NCBI GenBank assembly: GCA_019636795.1
Contig: JAHBWW010000001.1
Location: 248,001-312,000, forward strand
From: Phycisphaeraceae bacterium
GTDB taxonomy: Bacteria > Planctomycetota > Phycisphaerae > Phycisphaerales > UBA1924
Length of the DNA: 64,000 nt
Direction: 5' to 3'
The translations under genes were made by a program, and so were the position numbers. This document shows, one piece after another, positions 56,744 through 64,000 of this stretch. Under the pieces are notes generated by a model. It was not told the origin of the DNA, searched no databases, and worked only from the letters and a program-made list of their open reading frames with translations. Numbering within the stretch: position 1 is the first letter of the stretch; every line of letters starts with the position of its first letter.

Positions 56744-57574
56744 ATGCTCAATAGGACTGTCGCGATCGCGGTTGTTGTGCTGCCGGGGTGGGCATGGTGT
56801 GCTGCGCAGGAAGCGACGAACACTCCGGCTGCGACACAGCCTGCGCAGGGGAAGTGGTACCTGAGGCAGAAAGTTCAGTTTCTGCACATGAGTGGTGATC
56901 CTTCGTCCGAGGACCGGGACATCGACAAGGTTGTGATGAACACGTCGCTGACATATGGGCTACGGCGAGATGTGTCGTTGAGTATCGATGTGCCACTCGT
57001 GTTTTCGAGCGAGGAGTCGGCGAGCGTGACGGAGCGGGATCTGGCTCTTGGAGATATCGCGCTGACACTCAAGTATCGACCATTCCAGCGCGACCTGAAC
57101 CCGGTCGATTCGGTTCGGTTTGCGGTGCTCGGTGGGATTGAGGTGCCGAGTGGAGATGGGTCGGCTTCGAGTGATTCTTTTGATCCGTTTGCCGGGGCGG
57201 TGTTTACGGCGATTCTCGGGCGGCATGGGTTCAATCAGAGTTTGATCTACAAGGTGAACACAGGCGGCGAGCGGTACTCGGTGAGGCGCGGCGATGGGCG
57301 TGCTGACGCACTGCGGTATGACTCGGCGTATCTCTTTCGACTCTCGCCGGCAGAGTACAGTGCCGACACGACTGCTGCGACGTATCTGACGCTGGAACTC
57401 AATGGGCTCTATGAGACGAATGGGGACAATGAGATACTGGCAGGCCCGGGGTTGCTCTACGAGGCGCGGCGGTTTGCATTGGAGGCGGCGGTGGGGCTAC
57501 CGATTGTGCAAGATGTGGATAAGAGGCCGCGCACGGATTTGATGGTGACGCTGGGCTTTCGCTTTCTGTTCTGA
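56744..57574 (+). CDS. Outer-membrane beta-barrel in the metal operon
   Basis: The 276-residue protein has a signal peptide (AIAVVVLPGWAWCAAQ) and strands typical of outer-membrane barrels: LSIDVPLVFSS, LGDIALTLKYRPF, VRFAVLGGIEVPSGDG and the final RTDLMVTLGFRFLF, ending in Phe. The order of strands and the conserved GGIEVPSGDGS resemble the MetA/phenol-degradation-type or transporter-like barrel family. It follows the HMA lipoprotein by 36 bp, so the three genes are probably one operon. It could let metal or a ligand leave the periplasm. Confidence 0.75.
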   Translation: MLNRTVAIAVVVLPGWAWCAAQEATNTPAATQPAQGKWYLRQKVQFLHMSGDPSSEDRDIDKVVMNTSLTYGLRRDVSLSIDVPLVFSSEESASVTERDLALGDIALTLKYRPFQRDLNPVDSVRFAVLGGIEVPSGDGSASSDSFDPFAGAVFTAILGRHGFNQSLIYKVNTGGERYSVRRGDGRADALRYDSAYLFRLSPAEYSADTTAATYLTLELNGLYETNGDNEILAGPGLLYEARRFALEAAVGLPIVQDVDKRPRTDLMVTLGFRFLF

Positions 57575-57583
57575 AGGCCGGAG

Positions 57584-59176
57584 TTAGCGCCCGATGCCGC
57601 CTTGGTCCTCGAAGACGCTGCCACGAACACTGTTTTCGATGAGTTGCAGGTCGAGAGCGTTGGCGACGCCGTCGCGGTTGATGTCGGTTGGGTTCTTGAG
57701 CCAGTGGTAGATATCTTCGATGTCGACGCGTCCGTCGTTGTTGACATCGTCGGACTTGAGATGTGCGCGGGCAAGCGGGTCGCCGACGACGATGTAGTGC
57801 CAACTGAGAGCGGGGATTGCGGTGTAGGCGGCTTCGGCCCAGGTGAGGCGGCCGAGAATGAAATTAGTCACGAGCGGGTGGGTCTTGGTGGCACCGAAGG
57901 CGAAGGGCTCCCAGCAGTGGCCAAGGCCGAAGGTTCCGCCTGCGGCGATGAAGTCGGCGATTTGTTCCTGATTGAATCGCGTGCCGAGGGGGCCGAAGGC
58001 GCGAGCGTTGAAACTTTCGAGCGTGTTGAAGATGGCTCCGGGGAGGTAGTTGAAACTCTCGGCGAAGGTGTCGTTGGCGCTGACGCCTGCGCCGTTGTTG
58101 GGGGCATTGCCGTGGTTTGAGCCGTAGTGTGCGAGGAGGATGAGTGGCGTGGTGACGAGCAGGCCGTTACCGTTGTAATCGACGTTGGGGCCGACGATGA
58201 AGTTGTTGGTGCCGCTCAGTGCGTTGTAGTGCATGTTCGCGGGGTTGAAACGTCCGTCGAAGAGGATTCGGTCGCGTGCGGTTTCGTAGTCGTCACCCAT
58301 GTAGAGTTGGCCGCCCTGATTGTCGAGTTCGGAATTGGGGTTTGGGTTGAGGATGCCGTCGGAGTTGGATTCGTCGATGACGAATCCGGCAATGTCGGTG
58401 TCGTAAATGAGGTTCTGTGCGCGATTGACCATGTCGATGACGTCCTGAACGGTGTGCGCGTCAAGGCGCACGACGAGGAGGAAGTCGCCAGCGGTGAACT
58501 GGTTTTCGTATGGGGCGTTGGGGTTGTTGATCCAGTAGACGCCGATGCCTCCCGAGGGGATGAACGATTTGGGTTTGTCGATGTTGATGTTGGTGAAGGT
58601 TCCGATGGGGACTCTTTTGTTGCGGTATGGGTTTGGAATCATGCCGTCGGATTTGCTGTCGCCTGCTCCGCCGTTTTCGCCAACTTCGAGGTCTTGCCAG
58701 AGGAGTGTGAGTTCGTTATCGACGCTGGCGCAGGTGGCGTCGCCGGAGAGGAATTCGGTGCCGATGTTGCCGGGCTGATCGCCGACGGAAGGATTGTCGG
58801 TGTCGAAGATGCGGTGCGGGAGCCCTTTGGTGAGGACGATGCAGCGGATCTTATGAGTGAGGCCATTTGCGGAAAGATGGGCGCGGATGGGGTTGCGTAG
58901 TTGGACGAGGTAGTCGCTGTAGGTCGTGTTTCCGGGCGCGGAGACTGGTGCGCCGGTGGCTTGGAGGTTCAAAACGCGCAAGCCGGCGTAGACACCCGGG
59001 AAGCCACCGGCCCCACCTGGAACGAGGTGCGAACCGGCATAGAACTCGGCGACATCGCGAGAGACGGCTCGGCGGCTGTCGTAAACGACGAGAACCTGGT
59101 CGGGGCGGAGTTGTGCGTGAGCGTGCGCACAAAGCGCACAGATCGCTGCGAATCCGAGTAAGACAAACTGCTTCAT
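57584..59176 (-). CDS. Secreted TIGR03790-like protein with dockerin-like C-terminus
   Basis: The 530-residue protein has a signal peptide (VLLGFAAICALCAHAHA) and a domain like TIGR03790, a planctomycete/verrucomicrobial family of unknown function: PDQVLVVYDSRRAVSRDVAEFYAGSH, RCIVLTKGLPHRIFDTD, AGGTFGLGHCWEPFAFG, and TWAEAAYTAIPALSWHYIVVGDPL. The C-terminus reads DVNNDGRVDIEDIYHWL and DINRDGVANALDLQLIE, two calcium-binding dockerin-like repeats, here with clean EF-hand spacing. ATG 59176 has GGAGGGGG just upstream. The longer frame is antisense to DUF167 and was rejected. Function unknown; export and assembly on an anchoring protein are likely. Confidence 0.82.
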   Translation of the reverse strand: MKQFVLLGFAAICALCAHAHAQLRPDQVLVVYDSRRAVSRDVAEFYAGSHLVPGGAGGFPGVYAGLRVLNLQATGAPVSAPGNTTYSDYLVQLRNPIRAHLSANGLTHKIRCIVLTKGLPHRIFDTDNPSVGDQPGNIGTEFLSGDATCASVDNELTLLWQDLEVGENGGAGDSKSDGMIPNPYRNKRVPIGTFTNINIDKPKSFIPSGGIGVYWINNPNAPYENQFTAGDFLLVVRLDAHTVQDVIDMVNRAQNLIYDTDIAGFVIDESNSDGILNPNPNSELDNQGGQLYMGDDYETARDRILFDGRFNPANMHYNALSGTNNFIVGPNVDYNGNGLLVTTPLILLAHYGSNHGNAPNNGAGVSANDTFAESFNYLPGAIFNTLESFNARAFGPLGTRFNQEQIADFIAAGGTFGLGHCWEPFAFGATKTHPLVTNFILGRLTWAEAAYTAIPALSWHYIVVGDPLARAHLKSDDVNNDGRVDIEDIYHWLKNPTDINRDGVANALDLQLIENSVRGSVFEDQGGIGR

Positions 59177-59209
59177 GATTCCCCCTCCATCGACCCGAGA
59201 TGCATAAAG

Positions 59210-59239
59210 AGTGTACCACGCGAAGGGCGCTTTACCCAA
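59210..59239 (-). promoter_or_regulatory. Promoter of the TIGR03790-like gene
   Basis: On the minus strand TTGGGT (complement of 59234-59239) and TACACT (complement of 59210-59215) are 18 bp apart. Start would be near 59203, about 27 nt before the ATG. Confidence 0.5.
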
Positions 59240-59273
59240 GCAATTCGGTTCTCGGACGTCTACGGTTGCATGC

Positions 59274-59570
59274 ATGGGATGGATCGAGTCCTCCCCGCAA
59301 GGAGTGGTTGTGCGGGTCAAGGCGGTGCCGGGTGCTCGGGCAGACGCGATTACGGGTTTGCTGGGTGATCGTCTGAAGGTGCGGGTCGCTGCGCCGCCTG
59401 AGGACGGGCGCGCGAACGCGGCGATCATCGCGCTTTTGGCGCGAGCACTGGGGATTCGTCGGTCGGCGCTCGAGATTGCGCATGGGCAGACTTCGCCTGA
59501 AAAGACGATCCTGATTCGGGGGGTTGAAGTGGAGCAGGTGTGCGCGAAGTTGGGTGTGCGTGCTTCATGA
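59274..59570 (+). CDS. DUF167/YggU-family protein
   Basis: The 98-residue protein matches DUF167 throughout: VVVRVKAVPGARADAITGLLGDRLKVRVAAPPEDGRANAA in pieces, then LARALGIRRSALEIAHGQTSPEKTILI. The family is small and widespread; its role is not established. The chosen ATG 59274 gives the family's usual length of about 96. It is convergent with pyrB, whose stop lies next to its own (6-bp overlap of the two genes). Confidence 0.88.
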   Translation: MGWIESSPQGVVVRVKAVPGARADAITGLLGDRLKVRVAAPPEDGRANAAIIALLARALGIRRSALEIAHGQTSPEKTILIRGVEVEQVCAKLGVRAS

Positions 59571-60539
59571 ACCGGTGAGGCAGTCGTTCAGGAGTGCTGC
59601 TCGCACGCGCACGCCGTTGGAGACTTGGTCGCGAATGACGGAGCGCGGCACACCGGGCAGAGTGCCATCGGCGACGGCCGGGTCGATTTCGAGGCCTCGG
59701 TTGGTGGGTCCGGGGTGCATGATGATGGCATCGGGGTTGAGTTGGCGTGCGCGGGACTCGGTGAGGCCGAAGTGGGCGCGGTATTCGCGCGGCGAGGAGA
59801 TGGTGCTGCTGGCTGTGGCGTAGCGTTCAAACTGAATGCGAAGCATGATGATGACGTCGGCGTCGGCGATTGTCTCGTCCATGGACCAGGAGATTTTGCA
59901 CCCGAGTGATGCGAGCGACTCGGGCACAAGGGTGCGTGGGCCGGCGCAGGTGACTTGAGCGCCGAGCGAGCCAAGGAGCGCGATGTTGGAGCGAGCGACG
60001 CGCGAGGCTCCGATGTCGCCGACGATTGCGACGCGCAGGTTATGGAAGTCGAAGGTGGGTCGATCGAGGGCCTCGGCGATGGTGAGTGCGTCGGCCAGGG
60101 CCTGAGTCGGGTGCTCATGGCGTCCGTCGCCAGCGTTGATGACGCACAGGTGTGGAATGCAGCGGGCAATGAGTGCTGCTGCTCCGGCTTGTCTGGCGCG
60201 AACGGCGACAGCTTCGACGCCCAAGGCGGCGAGCGTTGCAGCAGTATCGATCATCGTTTCGCCCTTGTTGAGCGAACTGGAAGCGGTTGAGAGCTCGATG
60301 ACGGTGGCGCTGCGCTGCTGGGCGGCGACGATGAAACTGGTGCGCGTGCGCGTGGAATCTTCGAAGAAGAGCGTGGCGAAGGTTCGGCCCCGCAGGCTCT
60401 GGTCGGGGGTGAAGGTACGGGCTTCGGCGAGGATGTGGCGCAGACGTTCGAGGGGCGTGCTTCGGATGGAAATGAGATGTCGCGGCCCGGAGGATGTCGT
60501 GCCGGTTGCGCCGGGACGATGGACGGAGGTTGAGGTCAA
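59565..60539 (-). CDS. pyrB: Aspartate carbamoyltransferase catalytic subunit
   Basis: This enzyme joins carbamoyl phosphate and aspartate to carbamoyl aspartate, the first committed pyrimidine step. The 324 residues show TLFFEDSTRTRTSF (carbamoyl-phosphate loop), SSLNKGETMIDT with the Lys of the 80s loop, DGRHEHPTQALADALTI and MHPGPTNRGLEIDP, all intact. The start is a TTG that overlaps the upstream lipoprotein stop (TTGA), with GAGGAG about eight bases before. An earlier frame start would overlap that gene. No pyrI regulatory chain is adjacent, as in bacteria with unregulated trimers. Confidence 0.92.
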   Translation of the reverse strand: MTSTSVHRPGATGTTSSGPRHLISIRSTPLERLRHILAEARTFTPDQSLRGRTFATLFFEDSTRTRTSFIVAAQQRSATVIELSTASSSLNKGETMIDTAATLAALGVEAVAVRARQAGAAALIARCIPHLCVINAGDGRHEHPTQALADALTIAEALDRPTFDFHNLRVAIVGDIGASRVARSNIALLGSLGAQVTCAGPRTLVPESLASLGCKISWSMDETIADADVIIMLRIQFERYATASSTISSPREYRAHFGLTESRARQLNPDAIIMHPGPTNRGLEIDPAVADGTLPGVPRSVIRDQVSNGVRVRAALLNDCLTGS

Positions 60540-61075
60540 CCAGGGGTCTCCTCGTCGAGGAGGTTGAGTTCGGGTGGCGAGACGACGCCGATGGACCAAG
60601 GCTGAACGCGTGTGACGCCCCACGGATAGACACCACCTTCGAGCCAGACGGTCATGCCTTGGTAAGTGACAACGTCGGAGGGGCTTGGTCCGAGTTCGAG
60701 AATGGGGCGGACGATGTCAACTTTGGCATGCGTGCCGCGAACCCAGATGCGTCCGACGTGGTAAATGGGCCGATCAAGAGTCTGACTCGTCAGCAGGCGT
60801 GCGCGGTCATCAAGCGCATCGAGAATGGAGTACTGGGCTTCGAGGGTCATGCCCTTGGGCAGGTTGACGGCGAATGTGCCAAACTCGTCCTGGTGGAACT
60901 GGGTGATGATTTCCTTGATTGACTCGCGCACGATGGGCTTGACGTGGATGAAGTTCGGGTTGCTTGGCGCGAGGCCCTTGACCTCTGGATAGGTCGAATA
61001 ACTGACGCATCCCGACACCACTGCGCAAGCGGAAATGACGCAAAGCATCCAGAATGATGTGCGGATCGAACCCAC
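60536..61075 (-). CDS. Small lipoprotein, coupled to pyrB
   Basis: The 179-residue protein has a signal with lipobox (VISACAVVSGC) and a domain of about 150 residues including IHVKPIVRESIKEIITQFHQDEFGTFAVNLPKGMTLEAQ in pieces, and ends IGVVSPPELNLLDEETPG. No family was recognised. The GTG at 61075 has GGGAG eight bases upstream; longer starts add poor sequence. Its stop overlaps the pyrB TTG start, so pyrB translation may depend on it, an odd pairing for an envelope protein and a cytoplasmic enzyme. Confidence 0.65.
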   Translation of the reverse strand: MGSIRTSFWMLCVISACAVVSGCVSYSTYPEVKGLAPSNPNFIHVKPIVRESIKEIITQFHQDEFGTFAVNLPKGMTLEAQYSILDALDDRARLLTSQTLDRPIYHVGRIWVRGTHAKVDIVRPILELGPSPSDVVTYQGMTVWLEGGVYPWGVTRVQPWSIGVVSPPELNLLDEETPG

Positions 61076-61155
61076 GGTTGAGACTCCCAGGTAGAAGGAC
61101 CACAAGACTGTACGCCGACGTTCGAGGCGGCGGCGACTTAGGATTGTCCATCGGC

Positions 61156-61821
61156 ATGAGCAGTATTCCCCCATCCAAACGGGTAGTAGTCGGGGTCAGC
61201 GGGGCTTCGGGGGCGGCGTATGCGCTGCGGGTGGTGGAACTGCTGCTCGACGCCGGGCGAGAAGTTCACCTTGTTGTGACAGAGTATGGAAGGCGGCTGC
61301 TGGCGGATGAAGCGAGGGTTACGCGGCTGGAACTCGACGCGCTGCTTTCGCATCTTTCGGGTGACGGCCCGGTGCCCGTGGGGCTGCGGCGTCGGCTGGA
61401 GCCGTTCGATGCAGCAGAGTGGTCGTCGCGGCTGGTGATTCACCCGAACAAGGACGTGGGGGCGGTGATCGCGTCGGGGAGTTTTCTGCACAGCGGGATG
61501 GTGGTGGTGCCGTGCAGTTCGACGAGCCTTGGGGCGCTAGCGACTGGCTCAGGGAGCAATCTGCTCACGCGGGCGGCGATGGTGACGCTTAAGGAGCGCC
61601 GGCCTTTGATCGTGTGTCACCGCGAGTCGCCGCTGAATCTGATTGATATCGAGAACATGCGAACGCTGACGCTGGCGGGCGCGATCATCTGCCCGACGAA
61701 TCCGGGTTTGTATCTGCAGCCTCAGAGTGTGGCGGACATCGTGGACTTTGTTGCTGGCAAGGTGCTCGATCTACTCGGCGTCGAGCACAGGCTCAACACG
61801 CGATGGGAGTCGAAGGAGTGA
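61156..61821 (+). CDS. ubiX: UbiX-type flavin prenyltransferase
   Basis: UbiX joins a dimethylallyl group to FMN to make prenylated FMN, the cofactor of UbiD decarboxylases. The 221 residues show VVGVSGASGAAYALRVVELLL at the start, VIASGSFLHSGMVVVPCSSTSLGALATGSGSNLLTRAAMV in pieces, and RPLIVCHRESPLNLIDIENM and PTNPGLYL. The length is slightly over the usual 190-210. ATG 61156 has only a weak AGGA site. No ubiD is in the window. In planctomycetes it may serve menaquinone or aromatic-acid routes, which would fit a quinol-using ACIII, but this is inference. Confidence 0.88.
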   Translation: MSSIPPSKRVVVGVSGASGAAYALRVVELLLDAGREVHLVVTEYGRRLLADEARVTRLELDALLSHLSGDGPVPVGLRRRLEPFDAAEWSSRLVIHPNKDVGAVIASGSFLHSGMVVVPCSSTSLGALATGSGSNLLTRAAMVTLKERRPLIVCHRESPLNLIDIENMRTLTLAGAIICPTNPGLYLQPQSVADIVDFVAGKVLDLLGVEHRLNTRWESKE

Positions 61822-61828
61822 GGCCTGA

Positions 61829-64000
61829 TCACCCTTTGCGGTACTTAGCACGACGGTCGTCTTTGGTTATTTCGACAGCGACACCGCCGGCATAGACCAC
61901 GCTGCCTTCGCCGAGTAATAAGGACAGTTCCGTCACAAGGCTGGGCGAAAATGGCACGCGTGCGTTGCGGCGTGGCTCAAGGACAATAACGCTTTGCTCG
62001 GTTTCAACGGCAAACTCGAGGGGTGAAGGTGCGACACGGTCGGCAGTTGGTGATTCATTGAGTTGCGCGTGGCGGTCGAGTGCATCGCGCACCTGGGGGA
62101 GGATGCGAGAAGCGTTGCCATTGACGATGCCATCGCGAATGACAACGAGGACTTTGCCGCGTTCCTTGGGAGTGCCATCGATCGGGACGAGGCGATCGAC
62201 GATGATCTGCGGGTCGCCGCGCGAGTGATCGAGCCGGCCCGAGACGAAGAAAGGCTCTTCGGTTTCGAGAATGTGTGCAAACTGGTCGTAAGTATCGGGG
62301 AAGAGAACGGCTTCGGCGGTGGTGGCGACGTCTTCGATGGTGACGATTGCCATTTTTCGTCCGGCGTTTTTGCCGTTTCGGCTGACAATGGTGCGCACAC
62401 TTTGAGCGATGACGCCGACGAGAATGCGGCGATCCTGTGGATGATCGCGCAGGCCTGAGAGATCGGTCGAGGCGAAGGCGCGGATCCACGAACCCCAGCG
62501 ATCGAGCGGATGGCTTGAAACGTAGAAGCCGAGGGTTTCCTTCTCAAATCGCAGTGCATCGGCTTCGGGCCAAGGGGTTGCCTTGGCGAGCGATGCTGCT
62601 GCTGTAGTGGTTGTGGTGGGGGTAGCTTCGGGCATGCCGAAGAGAGAGCCCTGGCCACTGGCGCGATCAGCGGCGGCCTGCTGACCGGCGCTGACCGCCT
62701 GATCGATGGTTGCGATCATGGCGGCTCGCTGCGGGCGAGCGTGGAGGGCGTCGAACGCGCCGCTTTTGATGAGGCTTTCGATGGTGGCTTTGTTGACAGC
62801 TGCGGGCGAGACGCGTTCGCAGAAGTCGAAGAGCGATGTGTAAGGCTTTGGAGTGCGTGGGGGGGGCGTGTCGATGAGGTTCTGGGGTGGTGTTTCGTCT
62901 CGCTCGGCGATGATGGCTTCGATGGCCTTTTCGCCGGCACCCTTGATGGCTTTGAGCCCGAAGCGAATGTGCCCATGCAAAGGATCGTGTGGCTCATCGT
63001 CATCGAACGCCACGGTGAACTCGGCTTTGGAAATGTTGATGTCGGGCGGGCGGACCTCGATGCCGACGCGGCCATTGGGGCGGCGTGTGCGACGGCAGTC
63101 TTCGAGATAGGGGATCCAATCGCTGATTTTCTGGGCCTGGCTTTCGTAGCTCAGGAATGCGGCCATGTATTGTGCGGGGAAGTAGGTCTTGAGGTATGCG
63201 GTCTGATAGGCGACGATGGCGTAGCCGGTGGAGTGGCTTTTGTTGAAGCCGTAGCCGGCGAACTTGAGGATGAGTTCGAAGAGTTCGTCGGCGTTTGCCT
63301 TTGGGAGGCCTTTTTGGCCCGCGCCCTCGATGAACTTGGGGCGGTTGGCGTCGATGATCTTGGCTTTTTTCTTGCTGATGGCCTTGATGAGCGAGTAGGC
63401 CGAGCGCAGTGGAATGCCGCCGAGTTCATGCACGATCTGCATGACCTGTTCCTGATAGACCATGACGCCATAGGTCTCGGCGGTGAATCGATCGACGATC
63501 GGGTGGATCTGGGGAACCGGTACTTCGCCGTGCTTGCGGCGGTTGTAGTCAGGAATGAGATCCATAGGCCCTGGGCGAAAGAGGGCGTTGGCGGCGATGA
63601 GATCTTCGAGACGGTCGGGTTTCATTTCGACGAGGAGGCGTCGCATACCGCCGGATTCGAACTGGAACACTCCGGTGGTGTCGCCACGCTGAAAGAGTTC
63701 GAAGACGCGCGGGTCGTCGTACGTGAGGCGGTCGAGGTCGAGGGGGTGAATGAGCGACTGCGAAGGTGCGACGGGCGTGCTCTGGGTGGGAAGAGATTGC
63801 CCGACCGCTTGCCAGATGGTTTCTTCGGAGAGTGTTTCGCGGATGATTTTCTTGGCGCGCTCGATGACGGAGAGCGTGCGCAGGCCGAGGAAGTCCATCT
63901 TGAGGAGGCCCATTTTCTCGCATGTGGGGCCGTCCCATTGCGTGACGATTTCGTGGGAGGCTGCGCCGGACTGTTTGTAGAGAGGGACGATTTCGTGGAG
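61829..64000 (-). CDS. dnaE: DNA polymerase III alpha subunit, 5' end outside window
   Basis: The 723 visible residues are the C-terminal part of DnaE, the replicative polymerase. They include the end of the palm (EKMGLLKMDFLGLRTLSVIERA; GVFQFESGGMRRLLVEMKPDRLEDLIA with FRPGPMDLIPDY), fingers, the tandem helix-hairpin-helix region (FGLKAIKGAGEKAIEAI), the beta-clamp-binding region after GQGSLFG (a QxxLF-type clamp motif) and an OB fold (LVGVIAQSVRTIVSRNGKNAGRKMAIVTIEDV) with the tau-binding end. The N-terminal PHP and first polymerase part lie beyond 64000. The frame is open to the edge. It ends 7 bp after ubiX, convergent. Confidence 0.95.
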   Translation of the reverse strand, partial: LHEIVPLYKQSGAASHEIVTQWDGPTCEKMGLLKMDFLGLRTLSVIERAKKIIRETLSEETIWQAVGQSLPTQSTPVAPSQSLIHPLDLDRLTYDDPRVFELFQRGDTTGVFQFESGGMRRLLVEMKPDRLEDLIAANALFRPGPMDLIPDYNRRKHGEVPVPQIHPIVDRFTAETYGVMVYQEQVMQIVHELGGIPLRSAYSLIKAISKKKAKIIDANRPKFIEGAGQKGLPKANADELFELILKFAGYGFNKSHSTGYAIVAYQTAYLKTYFPAQYMAAFLSYESQAQKISDWIPYLEDCRRTRRPNGRVGIEVRPPDINISKAEFTVAFDDDEPHDPLHGHIRFGLKAIKGAGEKAIEAIIAERDETPPQNLIDTPPPRTPKPYTSLFDFCERVSPAAVNKATIESLIKSGAFDALHARPQRAAMIATIDQAVSAGQQAAADRASGQGSLFGMPEATPTTTTTAAASLAKATPWPEADALRFEKETLGFYVSSHPLDRWGSWIRAFASTDLSGLRDHPQDRRILVGVIAQSVRTIVSRNGKNAGRKMAIVTIEDVATTAEAVLFPDTYDQFAHILETEEPFFVSGRLDHSRGDPQIIVDRLVPIDGTPKERGKVLVVIRDGIVNGNASRILPQVRDALDRHAQLNESPTADRVAPSPLEFAVETEQSVIVLEPRRNARVPFSPSLVTELSLLLGEGSVVYAGGVAVEITKDDRRAKYRKG

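Overview
The window is about 64 kb of dense, GC-rich bacterial chromosome. It looks like a planctomycete of the Phycisphaerae type. The evidence is pilin-like proteins with the planctomycete prepilin leader, a DUF1501/DUF1800 pair, dockerin-like C-termini on secreted proteins, a PEP-CTERM-like sorting tail, and a six-gene alternative complex III joined to a caa3 oxidase. No rRNA, tRNA, CRISPR, insertion sequence or prophage was seen. Both ends cut a gene: a LysA-like protein on the left and dnaE on the right. The taxonomic call is inference from gene content.

Layout. 1-4.9 kb: a LysA-family pseudoenzyme overlapping rlmN, a pseudopilin, and asnS. 5-7.3 kb: two secreted proteins (PEP-CTERM-like; subtilase with a dockerin-like tail) read outward from overlapping promoters. 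7.4-12.2 kb: a short 36-bp tandem repeat, an ABC exporter, a glutamate/aspartate-type symporter and a secreted metallopeptidase-like protein. 12.2-15.1 kb: DUF1501 and DUF1800.

15.3-33.2 kb is a respiratory supercluster. Heme A synthase (ctaA) is divergent from actABCDEF, followed by a small membrane protein, a SCO copper chaperone, caa3 oxidase subunits II-I-III-IV, an unknown two-TM protein and an atypical SDR. Many of these genes overlap by 4 bp. The inferred electron path is menaquinol to ACIII to subunit II cytochrome c to the A2-type subunit I.

33-48 kb holds housekeeping and envelope genes: pyrE, rpiB, a TsaC-like/arginine-phosphatase-like fusion, a LOG-family protein, a hydrolase, an outer-membrane protein, comEC, a pseudopilin, an FHA-GAF histidine kinase, holA and a lipoprotein. 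48.2-51.1 kb is clpC behind a long, hairpin-rich leader. 51-64 kb has a degenerate metallo-beta-lactamase-fold protein, an AhpD-like protein, a PHP-glycosyltransferase fusion, a CsoR-controlled metal operon (repressor, HMA lipoprotein, outer-membrane barrel) with its operator inside the promoter, a TIGR03790-like dockerin protein, DUF167, pyrB, a lipoprotein, ubiX and dnaE.

The most unusual items are the TsaC-like/YwlE-like fusion whose TsaC motifs look lost while the phosphatase keeps the arginine-phosphatase threonine, the LysA homologue with Asp at the PLP-lysine position, the structured clpC leader, the copper-type operon, and a 30-codon ORF locked by 4-bp overlaps between caa3 subunits II and I.
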